Shown: piece after piece, positions 29,025-34,825 of the stretch
Position numbering within the stretch: position 1 is the first letter of the stretch
How the letters are laid out: every line of letters starts with the position of its first letter
From: a virus
IMG/VR virus record: IMGVR_UViG_3300027851_000078
Span: 1 to 34,825 of that record
Direction: 5' to 3' (one strand)
Length of the DNA stretch: 34,825 nucleotides
The notes under the pieces: generated by a model
Database searches by the model: none
Seen by the model: the letters and a program-made list of their open reading frames with translations, nothing else
Told to the model about the DNA's origin: nothing
Program-made: the position numbers and the translations under genes

Positions 29025-29503
29025 TGGCCGGATCGGTTAACAAAGTCATCATCGTTGGCAACCTTGGCCGCGATCCCGAAGTGCGCAGCTTCCCCAACGG
29101 CGGGAAGGTTGTGAACCTGCGCATCGCTACAAGCGAGACGTGGCGCGACAAGGCCAGCGGCGAACGCAAGGAACGCACCGAATGGCATAGCGTGGCGATC
29201 TTCAATGAAAACCTCGCCAAGATTGCCGAGCAATATCTGCGCAAGGGTTCGACGGTCTATCTTGAGGGCCAGCTTGAAACCCGCAAATGGCAGGACCAGA
29301 GCGGCGCGGACAAATACACGACCGAGGTTGTGTTGCGGGCGTTCAAGGGCGAACTGACGTTGCTTGGCGGCAAGGCCGATGGCGACAGCGGCGGCTATGA
29401 CCAAAGCCCCGAAGGCCACGGAAAGCAGTCGGGCTATGGCGCGGGCGGACGCCCCGGCAACGACATGGATGATGAAATTCCGTTCGCCGCGAGCGTGCTG
29501 TGA
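29024..29503 (+). CDS. ssb: Single-stranded DNA-binding protein
   Basis: 159 residues. OB fold with SSB signatures: [80 protein letters not shown]. Then a Gly-rich linker and an acidic tip (NDMDDEIPF) followed by five extra residues (AASVL), which is slightly unusual since the acidic tip normally ends the protein. TAATG overlap with the exonuclease gene. Confidence 0.95.
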   Translation: MAGSVNKVIIVGNLGRDPEVRSFPNGGKVVNLRIATSETWRDKASGERKERTEWHSVAIFNENLAKIAEQYLRKGSTVYLEGQLETRKWQDQSGADKYTTEVVLRAFKGELTLLGGKADGDSGGYDQSPEGHGKQSGYGAGGRPGNDMDDEIPFAASVL

Positions 29504-30024
29504 TGCAGGACATGATCCGTTGCCGCTGGCAGGGGGCGGTGCTTATCCCCGTTGGCCACTACGCCTTGAAAGCGGCGGGCGAAATGATGGCTGAGGGCGA
29601 TACCGTCCTTGTGACCATCGACCACCCGCGCAGCATGAACAGCCATCGCCATCAGTGGGCCGAAATCAAGGGCGCATGGCATCACCTGCCCGAAGCCGTC
29701 CAGATGCAGCCGTGGGCCGCAACGCCGGAAACCCTGCGCAAACACGCGCTTATCGTGACGGGCTATCGCAACGTCGAAACCGTGGACGCTGGCACAAAAG
29801 CCGCCGCCGAACGTGTGGCCGCGCTTCTCAGCCGCCACGCCACCGCCGCGCATGGATACGCCATCACGCAAGCCCGTGGGCCTGTGGTGACGTGCTGGAC
29901 GCCGGAAAGCCAATCCGTCCGGGCTATGGGCGGCAAGCGGTTTCAGGAAAGCAAAACCGCCGTCTTGAACTGGATTGCGGATCAAATCGGCACGACCGCC
30001 GAACAACTGGAGAAAGCAGCATGA
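29503..30024 (+). CDS. Conserved phage protein of the recombination operon (NinB-like?)
   Basis: 173 residues from the ATG at 29503 (TGATG overlap). AALKAAGEMMAEGD-like start region, then VTIDHPRSMNSHRHQWAEIK, PETLRKHALIVTGYRN, AATAAHGYAITQARGPVVTC-like segment and RAMGGKRFQESKTAVLNWIA. The R-S/N-x-x-H/Q-x-x-W pattern and the context resemble NinB-type recombination accessory proteins, but the similarity is weak. It is safest called a conserved phage protein between SSB and GapR. Confidence 0.6.
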   Translation: MQDMIRCRWQGAVLIPVGHYALKAAGEMMAEGDTVLVTIDHPRSMNSHRHQWAEIKGAWHHLPEAVQMQPWAATPETLRKHALIVTGYRNVETVDAGTKAAAERVAALLSRHATAAHGYAITQARGPVVTCWTPESQSVRAMGGKRFQESKTAVLNWIADQIGTTAEQLEKAA

Positions 30025-30257
30025 CCGACAATGTAACCGCCGCCGAACTGCGGCAATTCGTGGAGCAGATCGAACAGCTTGACGCCGAAAAGCGCGACCT
30101 GTCCGAAACCCGCAAGGAGTGCTTGGCCGAGGCCAAAGCGCGCGGCTACGACACGAAGGTGTTGCTTAAGGTCGTGGCCCTGCGCCGCCGCAAGCCCGAC
30201 GAGATTGCCGAGGAAGAAGCGGTGATCGAAATGTATCGCGCCGCGTTGGGCATGTGA
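30021..30257 (+). CDS. GapR-like DNA-binding protein (DUF2312)
   Basis: 78 residues. Nearly the canonical DUF2312 sequence: NVTAAELRQFVEQIEQLDAE, KRDLSETRKECLAEAKARGY, DTKVLLKVVALRRRKPDEIA, EEEAVIEMYRAALGM. Host GapR tracks overtwisted DNA in front of polymerases and aids replication in alphaproteobacteria. A phage copy beside recombination genes may manage supercoiling of phage DNA or compete with the host protein. Strong marker for an alphaproteobacterial host. ATGA overlap with the previous gene. Confidence 0.92.
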   Translation: MTDNVTAAELRQFVEQIEQLDAEKRDLSETRKECLAEAKARGYDTKVLLKVVALRRRKPDEIAEEEAVIEMYRAALGM

Positions 30258-30607
30258 TGAACGCCCGCGCCGGAAACCTCGCAGGCAAGCCGCCTTTGGG
30301 TCTCAAACAGCCCAAGGCCAAGCCCGATCCTGCCTACCTGGCGCGGGTGCGGGAATTGCCCTGCTGCGTCTGTGATGCCTTCGGGGAATTGCAGCAATCG
30401 GCAACCGCCGCGCACCACCCCATTCATGGCCGATTTTCGCAACACCGGGTGCCTGACCGCATGGCAATCCCGCTTTGCGAAGGCCACCACCAAGGCTTGC
30501 GCGACAAGAGCAAGGTCGCGCTGCACTCGCACCCGACAGAGTGGAAATCGCGCTACGGGTTCGACCACGAATACATCGCCGCCACGCAAGACAAGCTGGG
30601 AGTTTGA
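30257..30607 (+). CDS. Ref/DUF968-like HNH recombination nuclease
   Basis: 116 residues from the ATG at 30257 (a GTG at 30254 is possible). Zinc and HNH features: RVRELPCCVCDAFGELQQSA, TAAHHPIHGRFSQHRVPDRM, AIPLCEGHHQGLRDKSKVAL and HPTEWKSRYGFDHEYIAATQ. The C-x-x-C, AHH and CxxHH set fits Ref-like and related DUF968 nucleases found in phage recombination regions, which cut DNA at sites set by RecA. The last pattern (W...YG.d.e.i..t) is shared with them. Confidence 0.8.
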   Translation: MNARAGNLAGKPPLGLKQPKAKPDPAYLARVRELPCCVCDAFGELQQSATAAHHPIHGRFSQHRVPDRMAIPLCEGHHQGLRDKSKVALHSHPTEWKSRYGFDHEYIAATQDKLGV

Positions 30608-30608
30608 A

Positions 30609-30806
30609 ATGACCATTCACCGCGTCACCGCCCCCACATGGCCCGAGGTCTGCGACCAACTGGACGCGCTTACCGCACGGCTGGACGAGGACCGCATATC
30701 CTACCGCATCCACGCCGATGCGCCCGCCAAGACGGCGATTGTGACGGAGCTATCCCCCGCCGCCGCCTACCTGACCGAAGCCGCCAAGCGGCGCAATGGA
30801 GTGTGA
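30609..30806 (+). CDS. Small hypothetical early protein
   Basis: 65 residues from the ATG at 30609. MTIHRVTAPTWPEVCDQLDA, LTARLDEDRISYRIHADAPA, KTAIVTELSPAAAYLTEAAK. Alternating helix and strand; no family recognised. Between the HNH nuclease and a zinc-ribbon gene; accessory early gene. Confidence 0.65.
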   Translation: MTIHRVTAPTWPEVCDQLDALTARLDEDRISYRIHADAPAKTAIVTELSPAAAYLTEAAKRRNGV

Positions 30807-30807
30807 C

Positions 30808-31227
30808 ATGATGAATGAACCTGTTGACCTGACCGCCATTACCACGCCGTTCGGGCTGCTGGACGTGGCCACGCAAAGGGCGCTTAAGGCGCATGGCGGG
30901 CCGTATGAGGTTTACGTGAGGGAGGGATGGGTTGAAGCCGCCGCTTCGTGGGGCAAATCTCTGACCTACCGCGTCCGCCCCGCGCCTGTAGAGCCGCCAA
31001 AGCCGCGTGCGATCAGTTTGCGTGCCTGCCCGATGTGCGGGGCAGAAGCGCACCCTGAGGAAGATACTGGTCCGGTCCTTCGCAGTGAAAACATGATCGA
31101 CCCGAACGACGGCGAAGACTTGGGTGCGGTTGGATACGTCGTCAGGTGCATAACTTGCGGCACGACAGTAGCAGGTGAATTTCTGCCCGATACGGTCGCG
31201 CTTTGGAATGGGGAGGTGCTGGAATGA
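30808..31227 (+). CDS. Lar-like zinc-ribbon protein
   Basis: 139 residues; the ATG at 30808 is chosen for GGAG seven bases before it. N-terminal half: DVATQRALKAHGGPYEVYVR and GWVEAAASWGKSLTYRVRPA. C-terminal half is a zinc ribbon: LRACPMCGAEAHPEEDTGPV with VRCITCGTTVAGEFLPDTVA followed by LWN. This ending (CPxCG ... C..CG......A...WN) is that of Lar-type proteins, which in Rac prophage modulate type I restriction. The N-terminal domain is not part of classic Lar. Restriction alleviation is possible but unproven. Confidence 0.7.
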   Translation: MMNEPVDLTAITTPFGLLDVATQRALKAHGGPYEVYVREGWVEAAASWGKSLTYRVRPAPVEPPKPRAISLRACPMCGAEAHPEEDTGPVLRSENMIDPNDGEDLGAVGYVVRCITCGTTVAGEFLPDTVALWNGEVLE

Positions 31228-31397
31228 AGCCCCTCGCCATCATGACCACCGCCGCCGCCTTCGCGCTTGCGCTGATGCTGGCCTCGCCCGTCGCAGCATA
31301 CGCGCCAACCGACACGCCGCGCCCCAAGCCAAGGCCGCCGATGGTGTGCTGGATCAATCAGGATACGGGCGCAACGGAATGTGAGGTGCGGGGATGA
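31224..31397 (+). CDS. Small secreted protein
   Basis: 57 residues from the ATG at 31224 (ATGA overlap). Signal peptide: MKPLAIMTTAAAFALALMLA with cleavage near SPVAAYA. The mature part is short and proline-rich (DTPRPKPRPPMVCWINQDTG), with two cysteines (MVC, TEC). No family recognised; periplasmic. Confidence 0.65.
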   Translation: MKPLAIMTTAAAFALALMLASPVAAYAPTDTPRPKPRPPMVCWINQDTGATECEVRG

Positions 31398-31639
31398 AAA
31401 CGCTTTTTGGACAAGACCGCATTGACCACATCGCAGAGCAGCGCAAGCGGGCGGGCGTCATGCTGTCGCAATTGGCGACAAAGCTGGCCATGCAGCTGTC
31501 TTACGTTGAGGTTTACGATCTGATGATCGGGGCCATTGAAGATCGTGCGCTGTGCAGCGTGGAGGAAATTAAAGAAAGGTCAGCTGCCGTGACCGCAAAC
31601 TGCGGCAGCGTCAAGCGCATCGGTGAGGCCACCCCATGA
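31394..31639 (+). CDS. Small hypothetical early protein
   Basis: 81 residues (MKTLFGQDRIDHIAEQRKRA; LATKLAMQLSYVEVYDLMIG; ending VKRIGEATP). Mostly helical. Overlaps both neighbours by four bases (ATGA). No function assigned. Confidence 0.65.
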   Translation: MKTLFGQDRIDHIAEQRKRAGVMLSQLATKLAMQLSYVEVYDLMIGAIEDRALCSVEEIKERSAAVTANCGSVKRIGEATP

Positions 31640-32070
31640 GCCGCATGGTTGGCCTCGTCCTTGTCGGCACGGTGATCTTCTGGGGCGCTGTTGGCGTCTC
31701 CTGCGCCCGCGCCGAAACCATCACCCACGATACAGGCGGATCGGTGAAAACCCGCGCTGACGCAATCGCAACACAGCGTGACCCGGTGCGGATCGAAGGC
31801 ATCTGCTACAGCGCCTGCACCATGCACCTCGGCGCGCCGGATGTATGCGTGACCCGCAATGCGCGGTTGGGCTTCCACGGACCTAGCACACGGTCCGGCC
31901 TGCCCCTGCCCCGCAGCGAATGGGAGCGCGTGTCAAAGCAAATGGCGGACCACTACCCGCCGAAACTGCGCCTGTGGTTTTTGACCGTGGGGCGCGAGAA
32001 CACAGGGGCCGTGCGGGTGATCCGTGGGGCCGAATTGATCAACATGGGCGTGAAGGAGTGCCGGAAGTGA
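31636..32070 (+). CDS. Secreted ClpP/crotonase-like protein (COG3904-like)
   Basis: 144 residues. Signal peptide: SRMVGLVLVGTVIFWGAVGV with cleavage near CARAET. The mature domain holds VRIEGICYSACTMHLGAPDV (Ser in SAC as the likely nucleophile), CVTRNARLGFHGPSTRSG (His of a catalytic pair) and a C-terminal helix ending LINMGVKECRK. This resembles periplasmic ClpP-fold proteins grouped as COG3904. A secreted serine-hydrolase-like protein among early cytoplasmic genes is unusual. Whether it is active cannot be told. Confidence 0.65.
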   Translation: MSRMVGLVLVGTVIFWGAVGVSCARAETITHDTGGSVKTRADAIATQRDPVRIEGICYSACTMHLGAPDVCVTRNARLGFHGPSTRSGLPLPRSEWERVSKQMADHYPPKLRLWFLTVGRENTGAVRVIRGAELINMGVKECRK

Positions 32071-32372
32071 GTGACGATGACCTGATCCGGCGCGGGGATG
32101 CGAAAGCGGCCTGCCAAACAGTTGCTGACGAAGCAAAGTCGTATCGCATCCTGCAGATGACAATGGGCGCGAATACGTGCCGTGACGCCATCAACGACCT
32201 GCCTGCCGACTTCCGCACCGACATTGCCGATGCGTTGGCGGCTGCGGCTTCCCCTCTTATGGACATGGCTATGTGGACTGAAAGCGCCGAAGACACCGAA
32301 ATGGTAATCGTGTCAGTCGGGACTGTGCGCCGTATCCGCTCCGCGCTTGCCGCATGGGAGGCCCGCAAATGA
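32067..32372 (+). CDS. Hypothetical accessory protein A (AAWEARK end)
   Basis: 101 residues from a GTG at 32067 overlapping the previous stop (GTGA). SDDDLIRRGDAKAACQTVAD at the start, then FRTDIADALAAAASPLMDMA and RRIRSALAAWEARK at the end. The first motif (DDLIRRGDA) is common in small phage accessory proteins that carry the same kind of tail. Its last 27 bases and the following start are repeated in the next gene junction. Confidence 0.7.
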   Translation: MSDDDLIRRGDAKAACQTVADEAKSYRILQMTMGANTCRDAINDLPADFRTDIADALAAAASPLMDMAMWTESAEDTEMVIVSVGTVRRIRSALAAWEARK

Positions 32373-32374
32373 CC
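32346..32374 (+). repeat. 29-bp direct repeat, copy 1
   Basis: Identical to 32564-32592. It encodes the last residues LAAWEARK, a GGGAGG ribosome site inside the coding end, and the ATGA junction with the next start. Confidence 0.9.
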
Positions 32375-32590
32375 AAAAGCCCGCAGGACATGCTGCGCGA
32401 GATGTGCGCCGACAAGATGGGCTATCCGTTTGCAGTGCTGCACGCGATTTATGCGCTGGACAGGGCAGATGCGTTGGCTGCTGCGCTGCGTGAGGCCATC
32501 ACATGGGACGGACAGGACGACGAAGGCGTCGACGCAGTTTGGCTGCATGACGCCACCGCCGCACTTGCCGCATGGGAGGCCCGCAAATGA
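32369..32590 (+). CDS. Hypothetical accessory protein B (AAWEARK end)
   Basis: 73 residues from the ATG at 32369. MTKSPQDMLREMCADKMGYP, then VLHAIYALDRADALAAALRE and LHDATAALAAWEARK. The same C-terminus as the previous protein. Helical. Probable function unknown; belongs to a run of short, modular phage genes. Confidence 0.7.
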   Translation: MTKSPQDMLREMCADKMGYPFAVLHAIYALDRADALAAALREAITWDGQDDEGVDAVWLHDATAALAAWEARK

Positions 32591-32592
32591 CC
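32564..32592 (+). repeat. 29-bp direct repeat, copy 2
   Basis: Second copy of 32346-32374, 218 bases further on, at the same gene-junction position. Confidence 0.9.
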
Positions 32593-32844
32593 GACATACC
32601 CAAAGAGCTCATCAAAAAAGAGGTGCTGGTATCGTGCCTTTCATGCGGCCAAACGACAGAAACTTTTGTTTCGCGCCGAGAGTCTGGCGGTCTCTACGGG
32701 ACCACGGGATGCCCCAAGTGCAGCAACACAGCCTACACCAACAATCTGCGCGGGCTTTGGTCTTTCATGCGGGCCGCAGCAAATGAGATAGCCCAACTAA
32801 AATTGGCCATGGTGGCCTTGCAGGATGATGGAGAAGACAGATGA
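32587..32844 (+). CDS. Zinc-ribbon accessory protein
   Basis: 85 residues from the ATG at 32587 (ATGA overlap). SCLSCGQTTETFVSR and TGCPKCSNTAYTN provide two CxxC pairs for zinc. A helical tail LWSFMRAAANEIAQLKLAMV follows. No known family. Contains a nucleic-acid-binding-type ribbon, so a regulatory role is possible. Confidence 0.65.
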   Translation: MTDIPKELIKKEVLVSCLSCGQTTETFVSRRESGGLYGTTGCPKCSNTAYTNNLRGLWSFMRAAANEIAQLKLAMVALQDDGEDR

Positions 32845-33215
32845 CCGACGTATCCAAAGAGGCGGTGGACGCGCTGTTGCGGGGCGTGACGGAGGGGCCT
32901 TGGACCATTGAATACGCAGGCGGGACAATATGCCTAATGATGGGCGAAAAATGCCAGATGTGTAGCGAAGCCTATTATCCTTGGGTTCCTGACAACGAGC
33001 ATGATTGGGTCTTCATCGCCGCCGCCCGTGAACTGGTCCCCGCCCTCCGCGCCGCGCTGGACGAGGCAGAGGCCCGCGCTGTGAAAGCCGAGGCCGAGCG
33101 TGACGCCGCCAACGCGCTGCTGCGTGATGGTCTGTTGTCCGTCCAGACATGGCGCAATGAACCGATTGTGAACTGGGCCGAAACCGTAGCCGCACACTTG
33201 GGAGCCAAGCCATGA
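32841..33215 (+). CDS. Ead/Ea22-like accessory protein
   Basis: 124 residues. Patterns shared with many phage accessory proteins: VDALLRGVTEGPWTIEYAGG, VFIAAARELVPALRAALDEA and a coiled-coil stretch VKAEAERDAANALLRDGL. Such proteins are encoded in early regions of many phages; the function is not settled. Overlaps both neighbours by four bases. Confidence 0.7.
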   Translation: MTDVSKEAVDALLRGVTEGPWTIEYAGGTICLMMGEKCQMCSEAYYPWVPDNEHDWVFIAAARELVPALRAALDEAEARAVKAEAERDAANALLRDGLLSVQTWRNEPIVNWAETVAAHLGAKP

Positions 33216-33625
33216 CCGACAAATTCCAAGCCTTACTTGATGACGCAGACCGCATCGCCGCCACTGACCTTTACCCTGCGCGGTGCCGCAGGGTTATAGC
33301 CGATCTTGCTGCTGCACTGCGGGAGCAGTCTTTGGACTTGGAAGATAGCCGCAAATACGCCTTGGCGCTTGGGGAGGAACTTAAGGCTCGCGCCGAAAAA
33401 ACAGACAAACTCCTACTTTTGGCGAACAGCATGGACGTTGATTTTGAAAGCTATGCCAAGGCGCATCCCGCCGCGCTGCGCGTCACTGGACCCAACAGTG
33501 ACGGGGAATATTGGCTTCACATCAAAGCGGACGGCCGTTCCGGCGGCATCAACCTTGGCAATCAGCACGGGTCAATCTGCAAGCGGATTTTGGACGCAGT
33601 ATCGGAAACGGGAGCGAAGAAATGA
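33212..33625 (+). CDS. Hypothetical accessory protein C
   Basis: 137 residues. Helical start (MTDKFQALLDDADRIAATDL; VIADLAAALREQSLDLEDSR), then a coiled-coil-like part and a beta-like end with EYWLHIKADGRSGGINLGNQ. No family recognised. In the coupled gene string (ATGA overlaps). Confidence 0.65.
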   Translation: MTDKFQALLDDADRIAATDLYPARCRRVIADLAAALREQSLDLEDSRKYALALGEELKARAEKTDKLLLLANSMDVDFESYAKAHPAALRVTGPNSDGEYWLHIKADGRSGGINLGNQHGSICKRILDAVSETGAKK

Positions 33626-34473
33626 CCGAAGCAAAAGTTAAACAGCTTGATTGGCATAACTTCGACGCTTGGACGCATTGGGCCGAAGCCGTGTGCGGCA
33701 CCTATCACGTCGAAGAACGCAACGGCTGGTGGCAGGTCGAATTGCGCGTTGGCGGTTTGGTTCATGTTGTTGCCGTAACAGACGATACGCTGCCCGCTGA
33801 CCTCGAAGCCGCCCAAGCCGCAGCGCAAGCCGACAACACCGCCCGCATCCTCGCCGCGCTGGAACCCGCCGCGCTAACACCAAACCCCGTTGATGACAGC
33901 CAAACCGCCGATCCTGCCGTCAACGAGCTGGACGACGATCTGTATGACCTTCTCAACAAAGACATTGCACCACCCAACGAGAAGCTGCGTCAAATGTATG
34001 CCGACTATCGCAAGGCGATTGATAGTGGGCGATTGATTGTAGACGCACCCCTGCGCCACGCTGAACGCATTGAACGGTGGAGTAAGGATAAGCAGGTCAA
34101 CGCCATGTTTCGGGAACCAACCGCGCCCGACCTGTCCGACCCCGTGACCGTCCACGCCAACATGCTGCGCGGGACCATCGCCAAGCCGACCGTGGAGCAG
34201 ATCATCCACCTGTATGGCGTGGATGTGCTGGCAAAGGCGCTGGCCCCTGTGATCGTGCGGGAGGCCGCGCTAACACCAACCGCCGTTGATGCCAGCCATC
34301 CCGCCGATCCTGCCGTCAACGCGCCCGACACCGCCGCGATCCGCCACAGCTTCGACGGACACGGCTGGTTGTATCTGGACGCCGGAAGCGGGTCCGACTG
34401 GATCGAACGTGGCATGGCCTACCCCGATGCTGAAATGCTCTACGAGAAAGGAGCCGCCGATGACCGCGCCTGA
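33622..34473 (+). CDS. Modular accessory protein with a repeated linker
   Basis: 283 residues from the ATG at 33622. Three segments are joined by two near-identical linkers: an N-terminal part (DWHNFDAWTHWAEAVCGTYH), a helical middle (IAPPNEKLRQMYADYRKAID; TVEQIIHLYGVDVLAKALAP) and a C-terminal part (HSFDGHGWLYLDAGSGSDWI). The linkers are ALTPNPVDDSQTADPAVN and ALTPTAVDASHPADPAVN. Looks built by joining small domains used as separate genes elsewhere in this arm. Function unknown. Confidence 0.65.
   Translation: MTEAKVKQLDWHNFDAWTHWAEAVCGTYHVEERNGWWQVELRVGGLVHVVAVTDDTLPADLEAAQAAAQADNTARILAALEPAALTPNPVDDSQTADPAVNELDDDLYDLLNKDIAPPNEKLRQMYADYRKAIDSGRLIVDAPLRHAERIERWSKDKQVNAMFREPTAPDLSDPVTVHANMLRGTIAKPTVEQIIHLYGVDVLAKALAPVIVREAALTPTAVDASHPADPAVNAPDTAAIRHSFDGHGWLYLDAGSGSDWIERGMAYPDAEMLYEKGAADDRA
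33868..33925 (+). repeat. 58-bp imperfect direct repeat, copy 1
   Basis: Encodes the first AALTP...DPAVN linker of the 283-residue protein; most bases match 34264-34321. Confidence 0.85.
34264..34321 (+). repeat. 58-bp imperfect direct repeat, copy 2
   Basis: Second linker copy, 396 bases after the first, so the reading frame is kept. Confidence 0.85.
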
Positions 34474-34825
34474 CCTCACCCTTCGCGTTGTAATGGTGTC
34501 TGCGGACATCACCGACGACATTGACGCTGGCCTTAACCTCAACGCCGAGCCGACCGTCATCCTGCAAGGCAGCTTAGAAGCCGTGAAATCCGCCGCAAAG
34601 CTGTTCGGTGAACAAGTAGCGATCACCCGCGCCCCGCTTGCCGAGGCGCTGGCGGTGCCGGAAGTGGCGGCGCTGGTGGATGCGGCAGAAGGTCTGTCCG
34701 CAATCCTCGACAAGCACGAGACAAAAGGGCCTTTGCCGGACATTGCGATGATGCTCTGCTGGTTGGCCGCGCAGAATGTCCGCGCCGCCCTCCGCGCCAT
34801 CGGGGAGGGCGGCGCGGACATTCTG
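34460..34825 (+). CDS. Accessory protein, truncated by the right edge
   Basis: 122 codons to the edge with no stop. The ATG at 34460 has AAAGGAG before it and overlaps the previous gene by 14 bases. MTAPDLTLRVVMVSADITDD, then VILQGSLEAVKSAAKLFGEQ (lid-like strand-helix), PEVAALVDAAEGLSAILDKH and LCWLAAQNVRAALRAIGEGG. The last about 18 codons lie in the fold-back repeat, so the final residues (GGADIL) may not be genuine. Resembles small phage accessory proteins; no function assigned. Confidence 0.6.
   Translation, partial: MTAPDLTLRVVMVSADITDDIDAGLNLNAEPTVILQGSLEAVKSAAKLFGEQVAITRAPLAEALAVPEVAALVDAAEGLSAILDKHETKGPLPDIAMMLCWLAAQNVRAALRAIGEGGADIL
34772..34825. repeat. Perfect 22-bp inverted repeat ending at the last base
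   Basis: Bases 34772-34793 are the exact reverse complement of 34804-34825, with a 10-base centre. The left arm is coding sequence (AQNVRAAL), so the right arm is most simply a fold-back (inversion chimera) at a contig end. A biological terminal hairpin is a less likely alternative. Confidence 0.9.

Noticed and set aside
34772-34825. Hairpin telomere of an N15-like linear plasmid-prophage
   Set aside because: No protelomerase or partition genes are visible and the left edge has no matching repeat; a fold-back artefact is simpler.
1-34825. CRISPR array, tRNA, rRNA or insertion sequence
   Set aside because: No regularly spaced repeats, no tRNA-like folds I could support, no rRNA sequence and no transposase gene were found on reading both strands.
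1-34825. Integrase, ParAB or tail tube/sheath genes
   Set aside because: None of the translated frames matches a tyrosine or serine recombinase, a partition ATPase, or contractile/siphovirus tail proteins.

Overview
The window is most of the genome of a tailed double-stranded DNA phage, or a prophage or metagenomic viral contig. It has podovirus-type virion genes: portal, adaptor, beta-propeller nozzle, internal ejection proteins including a transglycosylase, and no tape measure, tail tube or sheath gene. GC-rich codon use, a GapR/DUF2312 protein and a small protein resembling the gene-transfer-agent 'spike base' family point to an alphaproteobacterial host, probably Rhodobacterales. This is inference from protein families, not a database result. 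A CI-like repressor, a Cro-like partner and four matching operators argue for a temperate phage, although no integrase is visible.

Layout. A leftward arm (minus strand, about 26.4 kb down to 0.1 kb) runs from the immunity region through replication: VRR-NUC nuclease, a winged-helix protein with an upstream 24-codon ORF, DEAH helicase, and primase. It continues through a NusG-like protein, DNA packaging (TerS-like, TerL), portal, scaffold, major capsid protein, decoration protein, tail adaptor and nozzle, ejection proteins and tail fibres. It ends with a lysis cassette (holin, membrane-anchored GH24 endolysin, overlapping spanins), an Acb2/Tad1-like anti-CBASS candidate and small secreted proteins. 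Most genes overlap by ATGA, GTGA or TGATG, so translation is probably coupled.

A rightward arm (plus strand, 27.0 kb to the right end) carries recombination genes (ERF annealing protein, YqaJ exonuclease, SSB, HNH nuclease), a GapR-like protein and many small accessory genes. It is cut by the right edge. A plus-strand C-terminal fragment at the left edge (2-103), convergent with the end of the leftward arm, is what a circular map would predict if the rightward arm re-entered there. Some sequence is missing or wrong at the junction, because the frames do not join and the last 54 bases are a fold-back inverted repeat.

Regulation that can be read directly: 17-bp operators (TGCCAA-N5-TTGGCA type) flank the repressor gene, and one exactly fills the spacer of the rightward promoter. 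A strong leftward promoter lies before the packaging genes, with a stable leader hairpin downstream, immediately after a NusG-like gene; I infer a NusG/RfaH-type late-gene control system. Two plus-strand genes (5.08-5.5 kb), AT-richer and with their own promoter, sit inside the leftward tail genes as a lipoprotein/membrane-protein moron. An HNH homing endonuclease is inserted between the capsid and decoration genes, flanked by palindromes.
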